From NCBI GenBank assembly GCA_014529385.2, contig CM043954.1, positions 6,513,806 through 6,577,805 of the forward strand: 64,000 bases of DNA. The letters are read 5' to 3'. The stretch is from Adiantum capillus-veneris (lineage: Eukaryota; Streptophyta; Polypodiopsida; Polypodiales; Pteridaceae). The position numbers and the translations under genes were made by a program. The number at the start of each line of letters is the position of its first letter. Positions within the stretch are counted from its first letter, which is position 1. The notes below the pieces were generated by a model, which ran no database searches, was not told the origin of the DNA, and saw nothing but the letters and a program-made list of their open reading frames with translations. Shown piece by piece: positions 53,679-63,989 of the stretch.

Positions 53679-53973
53679 TGTTAGGTGCAGCGGAATGAAT
53701 GTTGTATTTTCTCAAGATTAGTGATCTTTACTGCTCAAGGTTCCTTTTAGTTCTTAGGGAAAGAGAGAGCTTTCCGTCTTATAGAGAGTGTGGCGATCAT
53801 GAACAAAGTGAGTGGATCTAGTGCGTCCAAATGAATGAGACTGAGAGAAGGAGAGAGAAGAGATACGACACCGAGGGGTTGTAAAACCCTCCTTCGAAGG
53901 CCCCACTCTCGTTGGCGAGAGTGGTCTCCTTGATTGCACGAAAGAGTACAATGCGAATGCAAAGGACTGATGC

Positions 53974-54538
53974 TGTAACAGACTTGGACACTCCAAGTCA
54001 AGAATCAACCGCGACAGCACCAAATAACCACTTCAAAACAATTCATAGATCACAATAGATTTGCACTGGCCCGACGGAGTTCCGTGCCTAGAGATATTGG
54101 CCCCAAAGACTGGCACCCCTTTCGGTATTTCTTTTTATATTAATCAATCATCAAAGTACAAGAGAGCGGTTAGGGTTTCACTCTCAGACTCTACGTCCAG
54201 ATGCTCTGAGAAGTGAGGCCCTCACCACTAATTTAAAGGTTCCAAGGGATGCCCAAAAGCAGAGCCCCAAAAGCTTCAAATCAAAAGCAATTGCTCTCTC
54301 TCTCTCTCACAGAGAGTCAAAACATGAAAGCGAAAGCATTCTCTCTCTCTTTCTCATTTAAGTAGAGAAAAAGCGAAATTTGCGTCGCTCATCATTTTCC
54401 CAAAAAAAAAATAAAAAATTCAGCCTCCGCAATTTCCGGAAATTAGGGTTTCTGGCAAAAATTAGGGTTTGCAAGAATTTTAGGGTTTTTGGCAGAAATT
54501 AGGGTTTTTGCTGTCCGCCACGTCATCACTTTGTGACA
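53974..54538 (-). repeat. Element D 3' LTR
   Basis: Plus orientation TGTAACAGACTTGG ... CACTTTGTGACA. Near its minus-strand start it carries four AAACCCTAA-type telobox words (54,443-54,512 region) next to CT/GA runs. Compared with the other LTR it has an extra 20 bp copy of the telobox unit. Confidence 0.92.
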
Positions 54539-55133
54539 TACCCCCCTCTTGAAAGCATTGTAATCGACCGCGATTACGCCTGCAAAACCGACAAAAGCCA
54601 TAAACCGTCTTAGCAGACACTGACTGTTAGTACCTACGTTCTAGGAACACACATCTAGCATATGTACAAAATCGACAGTCACATCACACGACATCACAGG
54701 ACATCACCAGACATCACATGACATTCAACATTCATTCGGATCTTAGACCATGATTTATCGGCAATGTAGCTAGCAATCACATCTAGGTCCAATCGGGACC
54801 TCAACGATGTCCGATTGACTAACCCCTATTGCAACCATGTCTATCCGAGATCAATCAGACCAAAATGCTGCAGTCATTTCGGCTATCAGTTCCTGCACTC
54901 ACAAGAAGTCAAGAACAAATCAGTATCATAATCAGGAATTCCATTTCATAAAGTCATCCAGCAGAATACTGTCAGCTCTCAGTATCCCTGAAGCTCAAAG
55001 AGACATCAGTAACTTTAGTATCAAAATCGAGGCATCTGTTGACAAAGGAGTGGAGTGACTCCCCTCTTGTGCATCCCACTGCACCAGATCTCCGGCCAAG
55101 CTGAATTCTGGGTTCCGTTTGGAGTAGACTATG
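54539..55133 (-). other. Element D 3' untranslated region
   Basis: The polypurine tract on the minus strand is AAGAGGGGGGTA at 54,539-54,550, identical to that of chromovirus B. A run of about five 10-12 bp units of the GACATCACA type lies at 54,685-54,725. No coding motif. Confidence 0.7.
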
Positions 55134-55419
55134 CTAAACCAAAACATCGAGGTAAAGTTTCACAATCCGAGGAGTATCTGCTAGGTCCTCCTCCTCCATC
55201 CACTTCGCATCAAATGCAGGAAAGTTCTTGAACTTAACCAAGAACCCGCCTTCGGACTTTACCTTTCTTCGTATCATTATGTGCCAAAATCTGTTCAGGA
55301 ACAAGGATCTCCTCGTTTTCTTCCACTTTGGGTTGCTCATCAGGCACATCACCCTTAACAGGTTTCAAGAGACTCACATGCAATGCATTGTGAATCCTCC
55401 AAGTATCTGGCAGTTTCAA
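55134..55419 (-). pseudogene. Element D integrase end and chromodomain
   Basis: Minus strand: LPDTWRIHNALHVSLLK and EEILVPEQILAHN in one frame, then after a frameshift FLVKFKNFPAFDAKWMEEED and LYLDVL. It matches the chromodomain of element B residue for residue in its core. The frameshift lies about 55,260. Confidence 0.85.
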
Positions 55420-55688
55420 TCGGAAGGAGACATCATTTATCTTGTCAGTAATCTGGAAAGGTCCGTAGTATCACATACTAAGCTTTGGAAAAAGCCTCTC
55501 CTTTCCCTTTTTCTTTCTTAGGCGTGCCTTCTCAGAAGTAAGAGCACCCAATCATCCTCCTTCAGTTTCCAGTCGCGACGATGGCGATCCGCTGCCTTTT
55601 TCTGTCGTTCTTGAGACTCCTACAAAGTCTCGCGAACCTTGGCAAAAGCCGTATCCAAATCTCGCGAATATTCATCCGCTTCAAATTT

Positions 55689-56135
55689 CTAATCTTTCAT
55701 GCTCAGGAAGGATGGAACCTTCGTAGCAAATTCCACCAAAGGTAAGTTCTTTTCCCATTGAGTCTTCTGATGCGAGATACAAGACTTCAATAAATCTAAA
55801 ATCACTGAATTGGCAATCTCAGATTGCCCGTCAATCTGCAAGTGGAACGATGACGAGAACTGCAACCGCGTGCCAATGTTCTCCCAAATTGCCTTCCAAA
55901 ACAAACTCATAAATCTGGGGTCTCTGTCGGAGACAATCGTCTCAAGCGTGCCATGTAATCGGAAAATCATCGTGATCATTCTGTATTCTCGGGAGATCAA
56001 AAAAAATGAAATCCATTTCAATATTTTCCCAGGGGCGGGTGGGTATGGGTAAAGGCTGTAACAATCCCTGTGCCTTATGCCTGTCAAACTTGACCTTCTG
56101 GCATACCAAGCAACTGCGCACAAACTCTTCCACAT
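55689..56135 (-). pseudogene. Element D integrase, second part
   Basis: After a frameshift near 55,945 the minus strand continues TIVSDRDPRFMSLFWKAIWE, then FHLQIDGQSEIANSVILDLL. The second Asp and the Glu of the catalytic triad are present, but two family residues in HPQTDGQSE are changed to Leu and Ile. Confidence 0.85.
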
Positions 56136-57682
56136 CCTTCTTCAGTCTCCGCCAAAAGAAATCTCTCTCTACCCCTTTCATGGTGGTAGCAATGCCGCGG
56201 TGACCCGTAAAAGGTGGACAGTGGCAATCAGTCATAACCTTTTCCCTCAACGGCTGTGTAACGCACAACATAGTCTTTTTCATGAAGTAGCCTTCCCGAA
56301 GGGAGTATCCAGCTACTGTCTCCCCATCCCGTATCCGTGTGAAAATATCTGCAAAATCTGTATCTGTGGCACACTGATCGACCATATCCTCGAAGCTCCT
56401 ATGATGTATCGCGGAAATAGCCAGAACCAACGATTTCCGAGACAAAGCATCTGCCACCACATTCTTCTGTCCCTGCACACGGACAATCTGGAAGTGGAAC
56501 TGTGACAAGATGTTTGCCCACCGCATCTGCTTTTCCGAAAGCTGCTTCTGTGACAAGAAGTAGCGCAAACTCTGATGGTCTGTAAAGACAGTAAAATCCG
56601 CTCCGAGTAGGTAATGCCGCCACTGAGTAAGAGCGTGGATAACCGCCAAAAGCTCTTTCCCATAGATCTGTGCTGTCATCTCCGGCCTAGAGAACAAACG
56701 GCTCTCGTAAGCTATGACATGGCCTTCTTGCATCAAGACCGCACCCAGACTACGACCACAAGCATCACAATACACTTCAAATGACTTTTGCAAGTCCGGC
56801 AAAGTCAAAACAGGTCCCGTAGTCAATTTCTCTTTCAATGTCCGAAAGGCAGTCACCTCTGTGGGTCCCCATGAAAAAGGTACTCCTTTCTGTGTCAAGG
56901 TATACAAAGGGGAAGCAACCTCTGCAAACTTTCGTATGTACCGCCTGTAGTACGAACACAGTCCCGAGAAGCTTCTAACTTCATGGACATTCCTCAAATC
57001 GGGCCAATCACGGATAGTCTCTATCTTGGCCGGGTCCATTTGCACTCCTGCTGCTGACACAATGTGTCCCAAAAAGTGTATCTCTGGTAGGAAAAATTCA
57101 CTTTTTTTTTTTGCATTAATCACTAGCGTGTGATCTCGTAATGCCTGAAAGACTTGATGCAGATAATCTCTGTGTTCAGTCTCATTCTTCGAGAAAACAA
57201 TGATGTCGTCAAAGAAAGTGCCAACAAATAGCCTGTACTCTCGAAAAATCCTACCCATCATCCGGTTAAATGTCGCAGGAGCATTGGTTAAGCCAAAAGG
57301 CATCACCAAAAACTCAAATAACCCAAAAGTCGTCCGAAAAGCTGTCTTGTAGGCATCTCCTCGCGCTATCCTGATCTGATGATATCCACTCTTCAAGTCA
57401 ATCCTGCTAGAGCACGAGGATCCCTGTAACCGGTCGAGTATATCATCGATCCTAGGAATCGGAAATCTGTTCTTGATGGTGATTTCGTTGAGTGCTATAA
57501 TCGATGCACATTCTCCAAGATCCGTCTTTCTTCAAAACCAACAACATTGGAGAGCAATACGGTGAAGTACTAGGCTGGACAAGACCCTTTTGTACTCGGC
57601 TCACACGATAAGGTGGCCGATTCGGTGGCGTGCTTCCAGATATCAGATCAATGGTATGATCTTCAGGCCCTCTCAAAAGCAA
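55942..57682 (-). pseudogene. Element D reverse transcriptase, RNase H and integrase start
   Basis: 57,452-57,682 carries EDHTIDLISGSTPPNRPPYR and KKDGSWRMCIDY. After a frameshift the frame 55,942-57,396 reads KSGYHQIRIARGDAYKTAF, MPFGLTNAPATFNRMMGRIF and the catalytic GTFFDDIIVFS. The RNase H has YCDACGRSLGAVLMQEG, FTDHQSLRYF and VVADALSRK. The integrase has GHRGIATT ... CLVCQKVKF and MDFIFFDLP with the first Asp. It is shortened relative to working copies only by frameshifts. Confidence 0.9.
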
Positions 57683-58204
57683 TCGGCATGAGCGTGGAGA
57701 AAAAATCTTGGCGTTCTTTTCTTCAGGTCAAAACATATTCAACCTTTATCCATCGTTCAGTTCTCCCAAAAGAATGAGTAAGAAAACTGAAGTTCATCAA
57801 GTACAATCTCTAAGCCCTTCATTTATCAAAGTCGCTTTCTCGGCCCGGTAGTCAACCACGGCGTAGTTCTTGTGGTACCAAGGGATCCCGAGTAGAACGT
57901 CACTCACGTGCCCTGAACACCCCCGTCATTGCAAACGAAGTTCGCCAATGCTCGGTGTAATGGCAACATCCCATCCGGGTGCCAGTCGAACTACCTCCGC
58001 CTGTGGCCTTGGCTCCTTCAAAAGAGCTTCCTGATCCTTCACTTTGCCCCGAAAGCGGCAAAGTTTGTACTTTCATTCATTAGATTCGGTGCAGGTCCCA
58101 CGCCATGTGGTACCAGTTCTGCTTTTCTATCTGCCTTTTCTGCCACATTCCTCAGCTACTCTCGAACTCTCAGACCTGTCGTCGTCTTTATCATTCTATT
58201 CTTT
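57683..58204 (-). other. Element D protease region, decayed
   Basis: Lies between the Gag zinc knuckle and the start of the reverse transcriptase, where protease belongs. I cannot find an open frame with a D(S/T)G motif; several frameshifts are likely. Confidence 0.5.
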
Positions 58205-59693
58205 CTATGCCTTATCAGGGCACTTTGCGGAAATATGTCCATGTTCCCCGCATCCAAAGCACTTCCCCTCTCTGATGAAGCGAGCTCTCTCCTCAGGAGT
58301 AAGCTTGGGTCGTGCATCCTTTTTTTTCTCTGGGTTGCTCTTTTTCATTCTACTTTCATTCCCAGAAGTCTGTTCGGCTCGTTGTGTCATGGCCTCATCT
58401 GTGGGGTAGGTCAGACTGCCAGAGTGAATGGCAAAGCCCCGCTTTGCATGACTCATCAACTCCTGAACAGAAGCTGACTTCTGTTCCAAGCAGTGATTTC
58501 GGATCTCTGTAGGTAGACCCAAGGTAAACCGCTCAATCTGTTCTCTGAACGAGATCTTCTTGAATGAAGAGGCGGGTAGAAAAGAGCTCCAGAATCTTTC
58601 ACAATAAGAATTCACTGTATCGCTCTTGGTTCTCCGGAGATGGTTCCAAGCAGCTCGTATATCTCGCTCAAACTCTTGAGTCAACCAAGAAGAAATAAAA
58701 AGCCTCTTGAATTTCAGCCATGTAACTGGGACAGTCTTGCTTAATAGAAGCGTGGACCACCAAGTACGAGCATTCCCCTTAAAGTAAGAGGCAGCTCTCC
58801 GAATCTTGGAGTGCTCTGAATAGCGTCCTCCCGCGAAAGCGATGTCAAACTGCTGTATAAAGACAAAGCCTTCGAAGCATCTGAGTATCCTGAAAAGTAT
58901 CAAACTTGATCGAGTGGCCACCTTCCTTCAACTCTCGGACTTTCTTGCTTTTATCTTCGAGAAAGTCATACTGGTTGGCTTTGTAAAAATTCTTCTTGTT
59001 CGCATAAAACTTCTCGTCATCGGAATCTGAGCTGTCTGTAGACGAGTCCTCAGTAGAACTGTCAGTCTCTGCGCGAGATTTAGCCTGCTTTGCCTTTCTC
59101 TTGCCCTTTCCAAAGCGTTGCTTCTTGCTTCGCTTTTTACCTTTTCTGTCTTCTTCGCTCGAATCCGAGGAGCTAGAAGAACTGTCAGAAGAAGAAGAAG
59201 AAGAACCGGGTAGGTCTTCAAACTTGACGCGCTTCTTCAATTTCTTTGCCTTGTCAAATGTCGACAGACGACCCAAATATCGCGGGAAGTCAGTGCCTTT
59301 CTTCTGCTTTTTGCCGTGCTTTTTGGCTTTCTTTTGCGTGTCAAAAAGCTGAGCAATCCATGCATCAACCACGTTCTCCAGTTCCTTCTCCGTATATTTC
59401 TTGGAGGCAGAAGGTTTCTTGAGAGCGGGTTTCGGGAGTGGTGTTGTGGTTCTTTGCCACTCCATCTGTACCTCTTTCAAAGAGGTCTGGTTCATATATT
59501 TTGCCATCTTCGGATCCTTGGCAAAATTGAGCATCATCTTTGTTGCATCGCCAATCAATTGACGACGCTCCATCTCTCTTTACTCCGCCTGAGTAGGCCC
59601 AGGCGGGCCATATTCTCTGTCTGAATCTTCGTTGTGATCCCAGCCCGCATCTCCAGATGCAGAAGGAGTCCACTGATCATTGCCTGAAGCCAT
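58205..59693 (-). pseudogene. Element D gag
   Basis: ATG at 59,693 (minus) opens MASGNDQWTPSASGDAGW. A TAA after PPGPTQAE precedes the same-frame stretch MERRQLIGDATKMMLNFAKD. A highly charged Ser/Asp and Lys/Arg-rich tract follows (59,040-59,220). A frameshift near 58,870 leads into the Gag core (IQQFDIAFAGGRYSE, GNARTWWSTLLLSK, FSSWLTQEFE-like) and the intact zinc knuckle CFGCGEHGHISAKC at the end. Confidence 0.88.
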
Positions 59694-59749
59694 AGGTGCC
59701 GCGGAAAAAAAATTCGGGGATCGGATTTCTCGTAGAAGAGAAATCGGCC

Positions 59750-59764
59750 GTGCTCTAATACCAC
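59750..59764 (-). other. Element D primer-binding site
   Basis: The minus strand reads TGGTATTAGAGCACG just inside the LTR, one base off the initiator tRNA-Met site (TGGTATCAGAGC). Confidence 0.8.
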
Positions 59765-60309
59765 TGTAACAGACTTGGACACTCCAAGTCAAGAATCAAC
59801 CGCGACAGCACCAAATAACCACTTCAAAACAATTCACAGATCACAATAGATTTGCATTGGCCCGACGGAGTTCCGTGCCTAGAGATATTGGCCCCAAAGA
59901 CTGGCGCCCCTTTCGGTATTTCTTTTTATATTAATCAATCATCAAAGTACAAGAGAGCGGTTAGGGTTTCACTCTCAGACTCTACGTCCAAATGCTCTGA
60001 GAAGTGAGGCCCTCACCACTAATTTAAAGGTTCCAAGGGATGCCCAAAAGCAGAGCCCCAAAAGCTTCAAATCAAAAGCAATTGCTCTCTCTCTCTCACA
60101 GAGAGTCAAAACATGAAAGCGAAAGCATTCTCTCTCTCTTTCTCATTTAAGTAGAGAAAAAGCGAAATTTGCGTCACTCATCATTTTCCCCAAAAAAAAA
60201 AAAAAAAATTCAGCCTCCGCGATTTACAGAAATTAGGGTTTCTGGCAAAAATTAGGGTTTGCAGGAATTTTAGGGTTTCTGCTGTCCGCCACGTCATCAC
60301 TTTGTGACA
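59765..60309 (-). repeat. Element D 5' LTR
   Basis: Same termini as the 3' LTR, with about ten substitutions by eye, a shorter CT run and one telobox unit fewer. Confidence 0.92.
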
Positions 60310-61285
60310 GATGCTGTTGGACTATGCCGATGACGACGACGGCGACTTGGGCTGAAATCTGAGATCTTCTAGATGCTGAATTTCTTGGACTGTTTCAAGG
60401 CTGAAAATGACTGTTTTCTTGCTGTGGTTATGGCTGAAAATGACTGTTTTCTTGCTGTGGTTATGGCTGAAATTGATCTCTTCCTTCGGGGTTTATGCTG
60501 CAGATGAAAACGCTGATGCTTTGTACCTGCTGAGCTGCGTTTTAGGGCAGATCTGCACCTGCTGAAAACGCTGCCAATGATGAGGAACACCTGCTGAAAA
60601 ACGCTGGTCTAGAGGGCTGAAATCGTTGATGATCTGCTGGCAAAAACGCTGGGATGGGCAGCAAGGTCTAGCGTTAGTGCTTGATGAGAAAACACTGAAG
60701 TGACTTGCTATGATGGGGCTGATCTACATGTGGTAAAAACGCCAGGCAAGGTTGGTTGTTGGCGATGCTGGATCTAGGGACTGTGGGAGGAAACGCTAGG
60801 GCAGCCAAGGGGATGGAGAGGGCAGATCTTGGAAACGCAAGGGAGGGAGAGGTCGTCTATGGCGATGGGGTCGTGAGGGGGGTACTGCTGAGAAGTTGCC
60901 TGTTGAGCGGGAAGCTCCTGCTGCCTCTTCTGCCCTTTAGTGCTAACTTGGGTTTGCTTATATAGAAACTTAGCAAAATTGCCCTACCTACTTTTGTTGG
61001 AAAGTCACTTAAAAATAATAAGTGAAAATCCCAATAAATAGGAAAATAGGCTAAATGCACTAGAAAATTCCCCTAACTGATGCTAATGGATTCTGATGGG
61101 AATTTCGATGATCATGCTGTGTGCAGCCGGAGGATATGCATCTATGCTAAGTGATTGGGCATGCACGGTCTACGAATAGACTCACAAAAGTGCCAGATCA
61201 CTGCTAATCTAGACTTGACTGAACCCTGCTGTGGTGTAGCTTGTCCACGGACACATAGGGTTGGGATGTGTCACGTGACATGGAC

Positions 61286-62717
61286 TTTATGTGATTTGCC
61301 TCCTGGCAAAAAGGCCATTGGTATGCAGTGGGTTTACAAGTTGAAACGCAAGCCGGATGGTGAGATCGATCGCCATAAGGCTCAACTTGTTATGCACAGC
61401 AAAAAGGCATAGATTATGAAGAGACTTTTGCTCCCACTTGTCGTATGACTACTGTGCGTTTTCTATGTGCATTGGCAGCTCATTTTGGTTGGGATGTACA
61501 TCAATCAGACATTGTTACTGCTTTCTTGAATGGTGACATATTTGAGGAAGTTTATGTAACGCAGCCTCGCGGTTTTGTCATAAAAGGACAAGAGGACAAA
61601 GTGTGCAAATGTAAGAAGGCTTTGTATGGGTTGAAGGAATCTCCTCGTGCTTGGTATGAGAAAGCTGACACTCATTTGGTTAAACGAGGCTTTCGTAACA
61701 GTCCAACAAAAAGCACATTGTATGTAAAGCGTGCGGGTGATGTACTTCTCACTGTGGTTCTTTATGTTGATGATTTGTTGATCACTGGACCAAATGAGAG
61801 ACATTGCTGAATTTAAGACTGATTTGAATGCTACTTTCAAGATGAAAGATTTGGGGCTGTTGCATCATTACTTGGGTATACAGTTTAAGCAGTGTGATGG
61901 TGGTATTGCCTTGTGTCAAAAAAGTTACATAGAGACATTGCTATGTAAGTTTGGACTTGAGGATTGCAACCCTATTGCCACTCCCATGGAAACAGGTTTG
62001 AAGTTGAGTCTACATGATGCTGGCAATCCTGCTGATGTCACTCTTTACCAAACTGCTATGGGCTGCCTCATTTATGTATGCAACACGAGGCAAGATATTC
62101 AGTTTGCAGTCTCACAGGTCAGCAGATTTATGCATAGCCCAGGGTCTAAGCATTGGCAGGCTATCAAGAGGATTTTCCGCTACCTTAGTGGCACTTTACA
62201 TCTTGGCTTGTTTTATCCCAAGGGGGGATCATTGCCACCAGACTTACATGCTTTTTCGGACTCAGATTCGGCTGGTTGTTTTGACACGCAAGTGTCCACA
62301 AGTGGTTTTTGTTTCATGCTTGGCAGTTCATGTATATCATGGTTGAGCAAGAAGCAACCTACTGTGGCCACTTCGAGCTGTGAGGCTGAGTACAGGGCAG
62401 TCTTCACAGCTACGATTGAGTGTGTATGGCTCAGACGCCTTATGGCTGATTTGGGTGTTGGACAGGGCACTGCCAACACTATCTACACTGACAGTCAGAG
62501 CGCATTGGCAGTTGAGAGGAACCAAATTTTTCATGCTCACACAAAGCACATTGAGGTGCATTACCACTATGTTAGGGAGAGGCTCTCAGCAGGAGAGATG
62601 AGCTTGGCTTATGTGCCAACACAGGACAACCTTGCAGATCTTTTCACAAAGGCATTGTCTCGTGAGAAGCTTGACGCTATTCGCAAAGCTTTGGGCTTAC
62701 TCCCCTTTGTGGACTGA
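61286..62717 (+). pseudogene. Copia A reverse transcriptase and RNase H
   Basis: From 61,286 CDLPPGKKAIGMQWVYKLKR, then a deletion of about 11 bases near 61,375 shifts the frame. 61,445 on: SDIVTAFLNGDIFEEVYV, KKALYGLKESPRAWY and the catalytic LYVDDLLITGPNE. A one-base loss at about 61,795 shifts again. 61,794-62,717: MKDLGLLHHYLGIQF, then RNase H with FSDSDSAG, SSCEAEYRA, TDSQSALAV and NLADLFTKAL, all catalytic acids present, ending TGA after LLPFVD. It is the copia C-terminus and lies directly before the polypurine tract. Confidence 0.93.
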
Positions 62718-62782
62718 TCATGTCCTTAGGGCATGGCACTTCCCTTTACTCATGTGCCAGCTCTCGTTCACCGCATCACTCC

Positions 62783-62793
62783 AGGGGGGGATT
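62783..62793 (+). promoter_or_regulatory. Copia A polypurine tract
   Basis: AGGGGGGGATT just before the 3' LTR start at 62,794. Confidence 0.75.
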
Positions 62794-63191
62794 TGTTACC
62801 ATATACATCTCGTAGTGATGTGTGCGAACACACTAGGACCGCCGGGGAATTTTTTCCCTCTTTAGGAGGTTTTCCCCCCCGTGCATTGTATATACGCCCA
62901 TCACTCTAGGGCTATCTATCTTTCCATTGCACACTAAGTAATACACTCTCTATTGTGTGCCTAGAGCTTCCTTTGTCTTCTCCAAGCTGATGTGTGTGAA
63001 CACACTAGGACCGCCGGGGCATTTTTTCCCTCTTTAGGAGGTTTTTCCCCCCGTGCATTGTATATACGCCCATCACTCTAGGGCTATCTATCTTTCCATT
63101 GCACACTAAGTAAACACTCTCTATTGTGTGCCTCGAGCTTCCTTTGTCTTCTCCAAGCTGTGTGTGTATCTCTGCCACCCTAATTCCAACA
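62794..63191 (+). repeat. Copia A 3' LTR with an internal 171 bp tandem duplication
   Basis: TGTTACCATATAC ... TTCCAACA. Units 62,817-62,988 and 62,989-63,159 both run from GATGTGTG(C/T)GAACAC to CTCCAAGCT. The 5' LTR has one unit. 398 minus 227 equals the 171 bp unit. Confidence 0.95.
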
Positions 63192-63781
63192 ATCTTCGCG
63201 ATGGAATCAGCCCTAGACTCAGCGTTTTCAGTTTTCAGCAGTCAGTTTCCGCAGTATAACCCCCAAACGTCAAAGATCTCACCTTCCCGCAGCAAATCCT
63301 CGCCGCACGGTCAGATGCTGCAAGGTTTGCAGTTTCAGCATCTGCGTTTTCAGCGCGTCGTCGTCGCATCGTCGTCGTCGACATCGTCACCGACATAGAG
63401 TCAGAATTCAGCAGATAAAGATTTGCAGATTTCAGCTCTTAGAGTTTTCAGATTTCAGCCCGTCTCGTCGTCGTCCTCATCGTCGTCGACATCGTCGGCA
63501 AGTCCAAGCATTGTAGAGATTTGTGCAATCATAAGTAGACCGCTCTTGCCATAGAGAGTGGGGCCTTCGGAGGAGGGTCTGACAGCTTTTCTGGTGTCGT
63601 ATTCTTCTCTCTCTATCTCTCAGTCTCGGCGCCTTCACTCACAGTGTCCATTCACTTTGTTTGTGTCCATTGCATTCTCTCATTAAAGAACGGAAGGCTC
63701 TCCCTTCCCTAGGTAAATAGAACCTTGAGCACAGTTCGGAGCACTCATATTGAGCAAAGTTCAAGATTCATTCCGCTGCAT
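63192..63781 (+). repeat. Family-C LTR 3, right part
   Basis: After the ATCTT duplication it continues CGCGATGGAATCAGCCC exactly where the left part stopped, and ends CATTCCGCTGCA. The left arm of the hairpin seen in LTR 1 is deleted here. Confidence 0.9.
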
Positions 63782-63989
63782 TTTACATGGAATAGGTATC
63801 TTCATGGTTTTGTGTTGGAAGTGGTTTCACGAATTTTCAGCCATGGAGATTCTTGAAGAAGGAAGAAGCATGACTCCACACCTCAACGTGGGCCGGCAAA
63901 GAGTCCTTTCGAGGATTCCGGATGGTGTTGGCGATCTCCCTTGACGCCATATAGTTCGGTACCAGTACCTCACTTTGAAAAGGAGGGAA
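63782..63989 (+). mobile_element. Mini internal region 3 of the array (208 bp)
   Basis: Starts TTTTACATGGAATAGG as in regions 1 and 2 and ends with the purine tract GAAAAGGAGGGAA. It lacks a segment between ATGACTCCA and CACCTC, a deletion overlapping that of region 1 but with other breakpoints. Confidence 0.85.

Larger units (their letters stand above)
53974..60309 (-). mobile_element. Ty3/gypsy chromovirus D, reversed (6,336 bp)
   Basis: TSD GATGC at 53,969-53,973 and 60,310-60,314. LTRs 565 and 545 bp. Minus-strand order: LTR, primer site, gag, protease remnant, reverse transcriptase, RNase H, integrase, chromodomain, polypurine tract, LTR. It is related to chromovirus B in pol and chromodomain and shares the same polypurine tract, but its LTRs are much shorter and different. 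Several frameshifts make it inactive. It is the innermost layer of the nest. Confidence 0.94.
49506..61280 (-). mobile_element. Family-C non-autonomous LTR element, reversed, carrying nested element D
   Basis: TSD TGGAC at 49,501-49,505 and 61,281-61,285. The left LTR is 1,229 bp; the right LTR is split by element D and is 1,261 bp when emptied. A minus-strand primer site next to the right LTR and a polypurine tract next to the left LTR fix the orientation. The 2.9 kb internal region encodes Gag with a zinc knuckle and a stub of protease, then two further open frames, but no polymerase, RNase H or integrase. It would need enzymes in trans. Confidence 0.93.
53679..61280 (-). repeat. Element C 5' LTR, split by element D
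   Basis: Parts 53,679-53,973 and 60,315-61,280, with TSD GATGC on both sides of D. Compared with the left LTR it has a 33 bp tandem duplication at 60,401-60,466 and roughly thirty substitutions by eye. Confidence 0.92.
24657..63191 (+). mobile_element. Ty1/copia element A with four nested insertions
   Basis: TSD ATCTT at 24,652-24,656 and 63,192-63,196. The 5' LTR is 227 bp and the 3' LTR 398 bp (enlarged by an internal duplication). After removing the nested elements and one TSD copy each, about 5.3 kb remains with the copia order gag, protease, integrase, reverse transcriptase, RNase H. Frameshifts, stops and a lost integrase Glu make it inactive. It sits in LTR 3 of the family-C array. 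Confidence 0.95.

Noticed and set aside
49506-61280. Element C as a DNA transposon, because its end TGTCACGTGACA is palindromic
   Set aside because: It has two long direct LTRs, an initiator tRNA primer site, a polypurine tract, Gag and a 5 bp duplication, and its two ends are not inverted repeats of each other.
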